Assembly: GCA_029939505.1 (NCBI GenBank)
Contig: JAOZSV010000023.1
Location: forward strand, 2,583 to 35,704
Source of the DNA: Thiotrichaceae bacterium
GTDB lineage: Bacteria; Pseudomonadota; Gammaproteobacteria; Beggiatoales; Beggiatoaceae
Direction: 5' to 3'
DNA length: 33,122 bases
How positions within the stretch are numbered: the first letter of the stretch is position 1; every line of letters begins with the position of its first letter. A model generated the notes under the pieces. The model was not told the origin of the DNA. It worked only from the letters and a program-made list of their open reading frames with translations, and searched no databases. Both the position numbers and the translations under genes were made by a program. Positions 7,147 through 14,535 of this stretch are shown in pieces.

Positions 7147-8445
7147 ATGAACCGTAGAAATTTTATCAAAATGACAGCCGGTATGAGTGCCGCCAGTATG
7201 GCTGGTTGCACTCTCCATCCCATTTCCGGAACCGTAAGTGAAAAGAAGCATGTCGTCGTTATTGGCGGCGGTGCGGGTGGCGCGACTGCAGCAAAATATA
7301 TTCGCAAAAGTGATCCGTCTATTGAAGTCACCCTTATTGAGCAAAACAAGCATTACTATACCTGTTTTATGGGTAACGAAGTATTGGGCGGATGGCGCAA
7401 CGTTAATTCCATTAAATTCAATTATGACGGATTTAAAAAATACGGTGTCAAAGTTGTACATAATCGCGCAACAGGAATTAATCCTAACAAGAAAATAGTC
7501 ACCACCCAAAGCGGCAAGACTTTTCATTATGATCGCCTTATTGTCTCACCAGGCATTGATTTTAAATGGGAAACCATTGAAGGCTATAATGAAAGCGTTG
7601 CGGAAAAAATACCTCATGCTTGGAATAATGGTTCTCAAATTGCCCTGCTACGCAAACAATTAGAAGCCATGAAAGATGGGGGCAAAGTTATTATTACAGT
7701 GCCACGCAGACCTTTTCGTTGTCATCCGGGTCCTTATGGACGTGCAAGCATAATTGCGGACTACTTGAAACAGCACAAGCCTAAATCTAAAGTGCTCATC
7801 TTGGAAGCCAGTGAAAAATTTGCACAACAAAAGTTATTCATCCAGGCTTGGGAAAAACTGTATGGTTATGGCACGGATCACAGCATCATTGAATGGCTCC
7901 CATTTTCTGAAGGCGGCGAAGTCATACGAGTTGATGCCAAAAAAAGGGCTGTTTATACTGATCCGTTTGAAGATCAACATGTTGGAGATGTTCTCAATGT
8001 CATTCCACAACAAAAAGCAGGTAAAATTGCCTTTATTGGTGACTTAGTGGATGAAACCGGTTGGTGCCCTATCAACCAGAGAACTTTTGAATCGGAACGG
8101 CACAAAGACATTCACATTATTGGCGATGCCGCCATTGCTAGTCCAATGGCAAGAGCCGCCAATGCGGCTAATTCTCAAGCTAAAGTCTGTGCGCTTGTGA
8201 TTGTGAAAGCGTTAAAAGGCGAGGAAATGGTACCGCCCTTTCTTATCAATGCGTGTTATAGCATGATCGGCAAAGAATATGGCATTTCCGTTGCCGCCGT
8301 TTATCACTTAGAAGGTGATAAGATAAAATGGATCAGAGGCGCAGGTGGCATTTCACCTATGGATGGTTCTCCTGAACTCAGAAAACGTGAAGTGCTTTTC
8401 GCTCATAGTTGGTTTAAAAATCTGACTCACGATATATTTAGCTAG
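7147..8445 (+). CDS. fccB: Flavocytochrome c sulfide dehydrogenase, flavoprotein subunit (FccB/SoxF family)
   Basis: This 432-aa FAD protein oxidises sulfide in the periplasm and passes electrons to a c-type cytochrome. The twin-arginine signal starts MNRRNFIKM. The dinucleotide-fold motif is VVVIGGGAGGATAAKYI (residues about 36-52). HYYTCFMGNEVLGG contains Cys73, at the position of the cysteine that covalently holds FAD in Allochromatium FccB. Cys192 (FRCHPGPYGRA) and Cys370 (NACYSMIGKEYGISVAAVY) match the redox-active disulfide pair of that enzyme. The C-terminal FCSD flavin-binding domain is complete, ending SWFKNLTHDIFS. No fccA cytochrome gene is adjacent, so the electron-accepting subunit must be elsewhere or differ. 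The signal ends SMAGC, which could be a lipobox. The next gene, 470 bp downstream, is a CopD-like membrane protein and is not obviously coupled. Annotated as FccB/SoxF with high confidence. Confidence 0.93.
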   Translation: MNRRNFIKMTAGMSAASMAGCTLHPISGTVSEKKHVVVIGGGAGGATAAKYIRKSDPSIEVTLIEQNKHYYTCFMGNEVLGGWRNVNSIKFNYDGFKKYGVKVVHNRATGINPNKKIVTTQSGKTFHYDRLIVSPGIDFKWETIEGYNESVAEKIPHAWNNGSQIALLRKQLEAMKDGGKVIITVPRRPFRCHPGPYGRASIIADYLKQHKPKSKVLILEASEKFAQQKLFIQAWEKLYGYGTDHSIIEWLPFSEGGEVIRVDAKKRAVYTDPFEDQHVGDVLNVIPQQKAGKIAFIGDLVDETGWCPINQRTFESERHKDIHIIGDAAIASPMARAANAANSQAKVCALVIVKALKGEEMVPPFLINACYSMIGKEYGISVAAVYHLEGDKIKWIRGAGGISPMDGSPELRKREVLFAHSWFKNLTHDIFS

Positions 8446-8495
8446 TATCTCAAATCATGTCGTAGCCGATTTATCGCCTTTCACGAAATAGAGTT

Positions 8496-8858
8496 GTTCA
8501 GGTAAATCATTTCCAAAAACCTGTCAGGTTTGGTGTGTGAAATATCTGAACATATAGAATGCGAATTAAGAGTTGAATTTTTTTAAAATGGAACTCGAGG
8601 TTTTAGTTTTTTGAAAAAAAACTAAAACCTCGAAAACGCTTTATGTTGTTGGAGTACAACGCTTTAGCTTTGTTGTTGGAATACAACACTTTAGCTTTGT
8701 CAGTCCGCCCAAAGCTGAAGCGTTTTCGAGGTTTAAGTTTTTTAAAGAAAAACTTAAACCTCGAACTCCTATTTTAAGTCTTAATTCGCATATAGAGGTT
8801 CAGGTAAATCACTTCCAAAAACCTGACATGTTTGGTGTGTGAAATGATTTATCTGAAC
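8496..8858. repeat. Two direct copies of a ~55-60-bp imperfect palindrome bracketing a family F element
   Basis: Copies at 8496-8550 and 8798-8858 both start GTTCAGGTAAATCA, contain CCAAAAACCTG and TTTGGTGTGTGAAAT, and end ATCTGAAC. Their ends are complementary, so each can fold. The family F element lies between them. A further relative, GTTCAGATAAAT...ATTTATCTGA, is at about 13153-13184. Confidence 0.75.
8559..8791. mobile_element. MITE-like family F element with 5-bp target duplication
   Basis: The element runs from ATGCGAATTAAGAGTTGAAT to its inverted partner ATTTTAAGTCTTAATTCGCAT. ATAGA occurs immediately on both sides (8554-8558 and 8792-8796), as expected for a 5-bp target site duplication. 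The interior of about 190 bp contains two family B hairpins (8596-8632 with GTTTTAG arms, 8727-8763 with GTTTAAG arms) and three family A boxes. It encodes no protein, so movement would need a transposase supplied elsewhere. Confidence 0.8.
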
Positions 8859-8915
8859 AACTATAGGTGATAAATCATTTACGACGACATTCATCAACTT
8901 GAACATTAAATAATT

Positions 8916-9404
8916 ATGTCTATATCACATACGCCTTATTTTTTAGCCATTCTGCTTACTTTACATATTTTATCTGTTGTCATTTGGGTGGGCGGAATGT
9001 TTTTTGCTCATATCGCTTTGCGCCCAGTTGCTAATCTTATACTTGAACCACCCTTGCGTTTACCTCTGATGTCACAAGTGCTTGGGCGGTTTTTCCCATG
9101 GGTATGGGTGGCAGTGATCTTATTATGGATTACCGGATTATGGCTCATTTTTGGCGTTTATGGGGGCATGGGTAAAACGGCGATGTACATTCATATCATG
9201 TTGACACTGGGAATCGTGATGACAGTATTGTTTATGTATATTGTCTTTATTCCTTTTGTGGCTCTTAAAGAGGCGATTTCTAAAAAGGATTTTAAGTCAG
9301 CTGGTGGTTATTTAGCCACGATTCGTCAAATCATCGTCACCAATTTATGGTTAGGAATCATAACCATTGTCGTTGCCACAGCGGGACGATATATTTTAAT
9401 TTAG
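8916..9404 (+). CDS. CopD-like four-helix membrane protein
   Basis: This 162-aa inner-membrane protein has four predicted membrane segments, at about residues 8-32, 62-82, 90-115 and 137-160. The first contains LHILSVVIWVGGMFFAH, the signature seen in CopD-family and related small integral membrane proteins. Histidines in segment 1 and in YIHIML of segment 3 could coordinate heme or metal, as proposed for relatives, but this is family inference. The role here is unknown. A link to copper or to the sulfide dehydrogenase upstream is not supported beyond being on the same strand, and the 470-bp repeat block makes one operon unlikely. The start is chosen at the only ATG that keeps the complete first membrane segment. 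Confidence 0.7.
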   Translation: MSISHTPYFLAILLTLHILSVVIWVGGMFFAHIALRPVANLILEPPLRLPLMSQVLGRFFPWVWVAVILLWITGLWLIFGVYGGMGKTAMYIHIMLTLGIVMTVLFMYIVFIPFVALKEAISKKDFKSAGGYLATIRQIIVTNLWLGIITIVVATAGRYILI

Positions 9405-9426
9405 GAATGAGGGTTCAATAATACCC

Positions 9427-9495
9427 GACGAGGTTTTAGTTTTCAAAGAAAACCTCGTCATTAAACCTGACAGGTTTTAAAAACCTGTCAGGTTT
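9427..9495. repeat. Family B-like hairpin followed by family E palindrome
   Basis: GACGAGGTTTTAG...AAAACCTCGTC forms a hairpin at 9427-9459. AACCTGACAGGTTTT then pairs with AAAACCTGTCAGGTT at 9464-9495. The second has the same layout as the copy at 15356-15387 and as the palindrome inside the giant kinase gene. Confidence 0.85.
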
Positions 9496-9548
9496 GGCTA
9501 AGGAAATGATTAAATCCTCATTCCTTAGTAAGGAATTTAAAACCTAAC

Positions 9549-9761
9549 ACTCGACTATCAAGTTTTTTAACAACCAGTATTCAAAACACAATAACGACAA
9601 GCACAATAACGATAAGCACTATAACTACAAGGATTATTTATAAGAAAGGATAATCACTCGGTATTTTTTAAATAATTGATTTTTAATCGTTTTTTATCTA
9701 TCCTTTCTTATAAATAATCCTTGTAGTTATAGTTATCGTTTAAAAAACTTGATAGTCGAGT
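9549..9761. mobile_element. 213-bp long inverted-repeat element
   Basis: Outer arms ACTCGACTATCAAGTTTTTT and AAAAAACTTGATAGTCGAGT are perfect inverted repeats. A second, inner pair of arms of about 31 bp (9621-9651 with 9700-9731) contains ACTACAAGGATTATTTATAA and its complement. Short direct repeats (ACAATAACGA-like) occur in the left half. No coding capacity is present. It lies between the convergent CopD-like and ClC genes and could also stop transcription from both sides. Confidence 0.8.
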
Positions 9762-9781
9762 AACAGGTTTTTAAAACCTGT
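9762..9781. repeat. Family E palindrome, short copy
   Basis: AACAGGTTTT faces TAAAACCTGT immediately beside the 213-bp inverted repeat. It resembles the arms of the full copies at 9464-9495 and 15356-15387. Confidence 0.7.
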
Positions 9782-9835
9782 CAGTTTTAATCTCGGAGAT
9801 TATTTCATTCTTAGTAATCTTCAGTGAGTGAAAAA

Positions 9836-11647
9836 TTACGTTGTTATCTGTTCCTTACTTTTTTTCATCGCCTGATTATAAGCGTGAATAATATCAGAGC
9901 GCAGTACAAGACCAACCAATTTCCGTGAGCCTTCTTCTTCAACAACAGGCAATAGAGTCACGTCTTCACGGAGAGTTAAACGTTGTAATGCGGATCCCAT
10001 CGGTTCAGAAGGATAAGCAACTAAAGTGTCTTTTATGATAATCTCTGACACCGTTCGCTTTGCAATGTTCCCTGACGCGATTGCGTTATCTAAATCCCTG
10101 AGATTAACCATGCCAGCGAGTTCTCCCGCTTCATCCACCACTGGAAAACCATGACGGTGCGTTTGATCAAATTTTTCCATCAAATTAAAAAGTGACATTG
10201 TTAAAGGCACAACCTCAATATCTTTAGTCATTGCTTCACCAACAGTAATATTATCCATGATATACAGTTCTTGTCCAGGCGCACCTCTTCTGATTTTCAC
10301 TCCCTGACTGACCAATTTACTGGTGTACATTGAATCTGGGCTAATACTCTTAGCAACTAATGTGGCAACCACCGTTGTTAGCATAATAGGCAGAACCATG
10401 TGATAATTGTACTGTGTTAATTCAAAAGCCACCATAATAGCCGTAAAGGGTGCATGAGCCGCCCCACCAAAAAATGCCGCCATGCCCGCGAGTGCATAAG
10501 CCCCTGATGGTGCTGTTATTTCTGGAAATAGTATATTAACAGCGTATCCAAACGAAGAACCTAACATGATTCCCATAAATAAAGTCGGGGTAAATGTACC
10601 ACCCGTTCCGCCTGAACCTAATGTGAGGCTGGTGGTGAATAGTTTGATGAAAAATAACGAAAAAACAAGTGTGAAGGGAAGTTGACCATTAAGCGCGTGA
10701 GAAATACTTTCATATCCTAAACCATAAAAACGGGGAATATCATTATATTGGAAAAAGGTGATCATACCAATCATGCCTAACAATAAACCGCCAAGTGCTG
10801 GTTTAAAATAATCAGAAACAGGTACTTTTGCCCAGATATTTTCCATAGCGTGCAACGTTTTAGTAAAGGCAATCGCACTGATTGCAACTATGATACCTAA
10901 TACGGCATATAATAACAATTCCCAATTACTGACTAACGGATAGTTCGCAATAGAGGGGATGATTGGGAGCTTATACCCTTGTGCAATGGTGTCAGCCACA
11001 ACGGCAGAAATAACGACGGCACTGAAATAGCCCGCTTCAAGATGACCTAAAATAATTTCTAAAGCAAAAAGTGTCCCCGTAAAAGGGGCATGAAACGTGG
11101 CGGAAATACCTGCACCTGCACCACAAGCTAATAAGAGACGTATTCTATCTTCACTTAAAGTGACTAATTGTCCAACGGCGGAACCGATGGCGGAACCAAT
11201 TTGGGCAATAGGACCTTCAAGCCCGACAGAACCACCTGTACCAATACAAAGTGCCGAAGTCAACGATTTGATAATGCCAACTCGTGGGCGAATACGTCCA
11301 CCATGAACAGATACGGCTTCCAAAACTTCAGATACCCCATGTCCTTTCGCTTCACGCGCAAAAATCAGGATAATCGGTGCAAAAATCAGTGCGCCAATAG
11401 CTGGAATGATCATGAGGTGAAACATTCCCATACCTTCCATTAATCCCCATAATTTTTCTTCAAAGAAAATATGGTGTACTTCTTCAACCAACCATTCAGT
11501 AAAAAGGGCACCAAAACCGGCACCAATACCTACTATGACGGCTAATACGGTGACAAAAACTAAGTTAGGAAGACTTTTGAATTTTCGCAATAATGCTTTA
11601 TTAAATGGTTCAGAAAATGTGACTTTTTTTGAATCGGATGAAGGCAT
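9836..11647 (-). CDS. ClC-family chloride channel/antiporter with C-terminal CBS pair
   Basis: This 603-aa inner-membrane anion transporter comprises a ClC core (about residues 25-440) and two CBS domains (about 466-525 and 532-592). Selectivity-filter motifs are visible: GTGGSVGLEGP with gating Glu144, GSGGTGGTFTP at 344-354, and a tyrosine at 441. The usual GSGIP motif reads GHGVS here. The residue aligned with the internal proton glutamate of the E. coli exchanger is Ile198 (LFALEIIL), so it may be an anion channel rather than a Cl-/H+ exchanger; this is inference. I place the start at 11647 because GGAG precedes it by about 9 bases. An upstream in-frame ATG at 11698 has no ribosome-binding site and lies within a hairpin. 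Confidence 0.9.
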   Translation of the reverse strand: MPSSDSKKVTFSEPFNKALLRKFKSLPNLVFVTVLAVIVGIGAGFGALFTEWLVEEVHHIFFEEKLWGLMEGMGMFHLMIIPAIGALIFAPIILIFAREAKGHGVSEVLEAVSVHGGRIRPRVGIIKSLTSALCIGTGGSVGLEGPIAQIGSAIGSAVGQLVTLSEDRIRLLLACGAGAGISATFHAPFTGTLFALEIILGHLEAGYFSAVVISAVVADTIAQGYKLPIIPSIANYPLVSNWELLLYAVLGIIVAISAIAFTKTLHAMENIWAKVPVSDYFKPALGGLLLGMIGMITFFQYNDIPRFYGLGYESISHALNGQLPFTLVFSLFFIKLFTTSLTLGSGGTGGTFTPTLFMGIMLGSSFGYAVNILFPEITAPSGAYALAGMAAFFGGAAHAPFTAIMVAFELTQYNYHMVLPIMLTTVVATLVAKSISPDSMYTSKLVSQGVKIRRGAPGQELYIMDNITVGEAMTKDIEVVPLTMSLFNLMEKFDQTHRHGFPVVDEAGELAGMVNLRDLDNAIASGNIAKRTVSEIIIKDTLVAYPSEPMGSALQRLTLREDVTLLPVVEEEGSRKLVGLVLRSDIIHAYNQAMKKSKEQITT

Positions 11648-11668
11648 ATAAGAACTCCATAATGTTTT

Positions 11669-11700
11669 CGATGTTTCCTCTTCAAAAAACGGAAACATCG
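11669..11700. repeat. Hairpin in the 5' leader of the ClC gene
   Basis: CGATGTTTCC pairs with GGAAACATCG around TCTTCAAAAAAC, the same loop as the family B palindromes. It lies directly upstream of the ClC ribosome-binding site on the minus strand, so it could affect translation or be a small member of family B. Confidence 0.7.
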
Positions 11701-11791
11701 AAATGATTTAATAGTCCGAAAATAAGGTTTTTATGAATTTAACGATTTGATTAACTAAAAATTTATTTACGGACAAGTATATATAGATAAG

Positions 11792-11824
11792 CTCTCCAAG
11801 ATTTGGTAAACCTTGGAGAGTTTT
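11792..11824. terminator. Hairpin between the secreted-protein gene and the ClC gene
   Basis: CTCTCCAAG pairs with CTTGGAGAG around ATTTGGTAAAC. The T-run follows on the plus strand (TTTT), whereas both flanking genes run on the minus strand. A terminator role is therefore uncertain; attenuation between the two genes is possible. Confidence 0.4.
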
Positions 11825-11838
11825 AACTCAAATGAAAA

Positions 11839-12708
11839 CTATTTTGCAGCCGCTTTTGCTGTTTTTTCAATACCATCTGGTGCTTTACGAATCTTCATAA
11901 ACTGCATCATACTTAGATCGGGAAAACTCAGGGCAATACGGAATTTACCGTGTAATAAATACGCATTTGTGCCAGAAACCAATATTTCATAAGGCATATA
12001 GGCGAGATGTTTCGGCGCTTTGTCTGTTGTATATTTGTTGAGCATTGTCATAATCACCCTATCAGCACCATCATGATCACCTAATATTCCCATACCAAAC
12101 AATGTTTCATCTTTGTTGGGAATATCAACGCGATAAACAAACATGGTGCCGTTGCCCTCTTTTTTAAGAGCGGTTTCAACCTTTTCGACAGCAGCCTTAT
12201 GAGTGCCATGTTTTGCTAACTCAATGGGATCGGTGAAGTAGGGCATAAAAGGCGCGTAATGATATTTACGCAATTCTTTTTTAGTCTTGCCCTTTTTTGA
12301 ACCAAATTCACCTTTATTGCCAAGGGCTTTTTTCAGAGCCGCCGTTATATCAGCTAAATCAGTTGCCATACGATACCCATTTGCCCAATAGACTGGGTTG
12401 GTATAGGAGACTTCATCACCCGCGATAGCAACGCGCTGTACTGCACCATAGCCACCAAAGTCGGATTGAGCAGCCGCATTTTTTAAGGCATCGCTTGTGA
12501 TCACAATCACATTTGCACCCTTATAGGGTTCATACTCGCCAAGCACTTCAAAGCCTTCAGCAGTCAATTTTTCCTTCACTTGAGCAGGCGCAACGCTTGC
12601 CAAAATGTAGGGTTTGTAAGTTGGTTCCGAAGTTGGTGCTGCCTGAGCCATCCCAGTAGCACATAACATCAATATTAAAAACAAAGTTTTGGATAGTTTT
12701 AATTTCAT
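11839..12708 (-). CDS. Secreted protein of unknown function
   Basis: This 289-aa protein has a clear Sec signal peptide (MKLKLSKTLFLILMLCATGM, cleavage likely after AQA, near residue 24). I do not recognise the family. The mature part begins with a small alpha/beta domain (VKEKLTAEGFEVLGEYEPYKG, then VIVITSDALK). It continues through an aromatic stretch (YTNPVYWANGYR), a Lys-rich segment near residues 130-147 and a C-terminal part with LFGMGILGDHDGADRV. No cysteines remain in the mature protein, and no enzyme motif is evident. The start has AGGAG about 12 bases upstream. It lies upstream of the ClC gene on the same strand, with a hairpin in the roughly 190-bp gap. Periplasmic or outer-surface location is inferred from the signal peptide. 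Confidence 0.75.
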   Translation of the reverse strand: MKLKLSKTLFLILMLCATGMAQAAPTSEPTYKPYILASVAPAQVKEKLTAEGFEVLGEYEPYKGANVIVITSDALKNAAAQSDFGGYGAVQRVAIAGDEVSYTNPVYWANGYRMATDLADITAALKKALGNKGEFGSKKGKTKKELRKYHYAPFMPYFTDPIELAKHGTHKAAVEKVETALKKEGNGTMFVYRVDIPNKDETLFGMGILGDHDGADRVIMTMLNKYTTDKAPKHLAYMPYEILVSGTNAYLLHGKFRIALSFPDLSMMQFMKIRKAPDGIEKTAKAAAK

Positions 12709-12745
12709 ACGTTGGAAAATCTCCTGTTATAAATTTAAATAAAAA

Positions 12746-12847
12746 GAGGTTCTTGCAAAACTCTGAACACACGAGGTTTAAGAAATCCGATTTTTTCAAA
12801 AAATCGGATTTCTAAGGCTAAAAACAGTTTTTGCAAGAAAGAGCCTC
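12746..12847. mobile_element. Short family H element
   Basis: The left terminus GAGGTTCTTGCAAAACTC and right terminus TTTTTGCAAGAAAGAGCCTC bound about 100 bp around a perfect family C hairpin (GAAATCCGATTTTTT / AAAAAATCGGATTTC). AAAAAG occurs at both ends (12741-12746 and 12848-12853), consistent with a short target duplication. It lies just upstream of the minus-strand secreted-protein gene. Confidence 0.7.
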
Positions 12848-12942
12848 AAAAAGATAATTTTATCAAAAAATGATGATATAAGTGCTGAAGCATAAATTAT
12901 TGAATATTTTATTCGCCGCTAAGAGTTTTTTGAAAAAACTTG

Positions 12943-13121
12943 ATTCGAGGCTAAAGTTTTTTTGTAACTACTCAGCCTTGAGATTGCAAGGCTAACAGCT
13001 AAAGCAGGCTAAAGCCTGCTAATTCAGATAGTCTGCTTTAGCCAAACTTTAGCTTTCAGCCTTGAAATTGATTTCAAGGCGGAGTAGTTACGTTTTTTTA
13101 AAGAAAAAACTAAAACCTCGA
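12943..13121. repeat. Palindrome nested inside a palindrome
   Basis: The left half of a family B hairpin (ATTCGAGGCTAAAGTTTTTT, 12943-12963) is separated from a right half (AAAGAAAAAACTAAAACCTCGAAT, ending about 13121) by a 128-bp palindrome. That inner palindrome is bounded by GTAACTACTC and GAGTAGTTAC (12964-13091) and contains further inverted pairs: GCCTTGA...CAAGGC at both ends and AGCAGGCTAAAGCCTGCT in the middle. It appears to have inserted into the loop of the outer element. Confidence 0.8.
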
Positions 13122-13527
13122 ATTCTAAATATCCGAAAATTTATGGTTCAGTACATAGATGTTCAGATAAATAATGATCATGATTTATCTGACAATCTAT
13201 AGTATGAGTTTTAGACTTTCGTTTCCGTATAAATTGCGAGGCGAAATGACGCGCAATTTAACGTTGAGAACAGAAATCTCGGATTGACGCACTGAAAAAT
13301 TAAATTCATTGTAAATCAGTTGCTTAAAAATTCACGACTCAATCAAGTGAAATTTAAAACAAATAAAATCAAATAGTTATATATTTTATGCGTCAGTTTT
13401 AAAATTGATCAGTTCATTTTTTTATGGTGATAATTAGCAATGTTGATTTTAAAATAATAATAATTTAATATAAATAACAATTATTTTATTGATTACTTTT
13501 AATATTAAATATTGGGAACTAAAAAAA

Positions 13528-14166
13528 ATGTCTATACGTCGTTTACCTGTCTATTTATTATTAGACTGTTCCTCATCTATGATTGGACAACCCATTGAAC
13601 AAGTTAGACAAGGGCTCAGGGCTTTATTAGACGACTTGAATACCGAACCAATGGCTATCGAAACAGTCTATTTATCGGTTATTACATTTGATAGCACTGC
13701 TCAACAATTAATGCCCTTAACAGAATTGATGCAGTTTAAAGAGCCACAACTTAAAGCACGCGGTGCAACAGCATTAGGAGCCGCTTTGCGCTTATTAAAG
13801 GATTGTTTAGAGAAAGAAGTCCGTCAAAATACCGAAGATCAAAAAGGCGATTGGAAACCACTCGTCTTTTTGATGACTGATGGTATGCCAACAGATTCTT
13901 GGAAAGAAGTAGCAGATGACATCAAAATACAAAAGAGGGCTAACTTAATTGCTTTTGCAGCGGGATTAGAGGCGGATGTGAGCAATTTAAAATGTATCAC
14001 GGATATTGTTTTAAAATCTGATGAACTTTCACCTGGTGCCTTGAAAGCCTTTTTCCAATGGATGAGTCAATCTATTTTGCGTACTGGTCAAAGTGTGCAA
14101 GTCATGGCACAAGGCATACCAGTTGATTTGCCGCCACCGCCACCGCAAATTCAGATTGTGCCATGA
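13528..14166 (+). CDS. VWA-domain protein, TerY-like
   Basis: This 212-aa cytoplasmic protein is essentially one von Willebrand factor A domain. The metal-ion-dependent adhesion motif DCSSS begins at Asp13 (VYLLLDCSSSM). The conserved threonine region ARGATALGAAL and the later MTDGMPTD complete the site. Together with the WKPLVFLMTDG strand and a short Pro-rich tail, this matches TerY-like proteins from tellurite/stress clusters. TerY usually occurs with a PP2C phosphatase and a kinase (the TerY-P triad). Neither is adjacent here, so the function is uncertain. The start at 13528 is preferred over an ATG 39 bp earlier because MSIRRLPVYLLLD is the usual N-terminus and GGGA precedes it. Confidence 0.8.
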   Translation: MSIRRLPVYLLLDCSSSMIGQPIEQVRQGLRALLDDLNTEPMAIETVYLSVITFDSTAQQLMPLTELMQFKEPQLKARGATALGAALRLLKDCLEKEVRQNTEDQKGDWKPLVFLMTDGMPTDSWKEVADDIKIQKRANLIAFAAGLEADVSNLKCITDIVLKSDELSPGALKAFFQWMSQSILRTGQSVQVMAQGIPVDLPPPPPQIQIVP

Positions 14167-14535
14167 TTATAAAAATTTGAGTCATGTTCGAGGCTCAGTT
14201 TTTCTTTAAAAAACTTTCGCCTCGAATGCTTTGGGCGTTTATTGGAGAGACACACGGCTATGTATGCATTGAAAATGGAGTACAACGCTTTAGCTTTGTA
14301 TTTTGGAGTACATTCGAAGTTTGAGTTTTTCTTCAAAAAACTCAAACCTCGAATGCTTTAGCTTTGTCAATCCGTCCAAAAAACGCCCAAAGCTGAAGCG
14401 TTTTCGAGGTTTAAGTTTTTCTTCAAAAAACTTAAACCTCGAACTCCATTTTTAACTCTTAATTCGCATTAGGTGTCTCTACATCTTTGGGCGTTTTTGC
14501 TTTATCACTAAAAGTTTTTAGGAACAGGTTTTTCA
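14167..14535. other. 369-bp gap filled with family A, B and F repeats
   Basis: No gene is seen. A family F right terminus (AACTCTTAATTCGCAT) ends at 14470, and a shortened left terminus (ATGCATTGAAAATGG) starts at 14264. Between them are two family B hairpins (14315-14351, GTTTGAG arms; 14405-14441, GTTTAAG arms) and family A boxes. Another B hairpin at 14189-14224 has mismatched arms (GGCTCAG against TTTCGCC). Outside the element, AGAGACAC and GTGTCTCT face each other at 14246 and 14474. Confidence 0.75.

Larger units (their letters stand above)
8446..8915. other. 470-bp gap, mostly repeat elements
   Basis: No gene is seen. The gap holds a family F element flanked by two diverged copies of an imperfect inverted-repeat unit. 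About 45 bases of unassigned sequence lie at each end. Confidence 0.75.
9405..9835. other. 431-bp gap between convergent genes, entirely palindromic elements
   Basis: No gene is seen. The gap contains a CGAGG-type hairpin (9427-9459), two ACCTGACAGG-type palindromes and a 213-bp long inverted repeat, each listed separately. Confidence 0.75.
12709..13527. other. 819-bp intergenic region with two elements and an AT-rich leader
   Basis: The first half holds a family H element and a nested palindrome, listed separately. 13135-13185 has a small palindrome (GTTCAGATAAAT / ATTTATCTGA). 13186-13527 contains no gene and becomes extremely A/T-rich toward the VWA gene, including AATAATAATTTAATATAAAT near 13453-13476, where its promoter probably lies. 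No exact promoter can be assigned. Confidence 0.6.

Noticed and set aside
7135-7527. Minus-strand open frame opposite the FccB start
   Set aside because: It is antisense to the conserved FAD-binding region, and its translation shows no recognisable motif.
11839-12708. Assignment of the secreted protein to DUF302
   Set aside because: Some strand pattern near the N-terminus is reminiscent, but the characteristic DUF302 residues are absent, so it is left as unknown.
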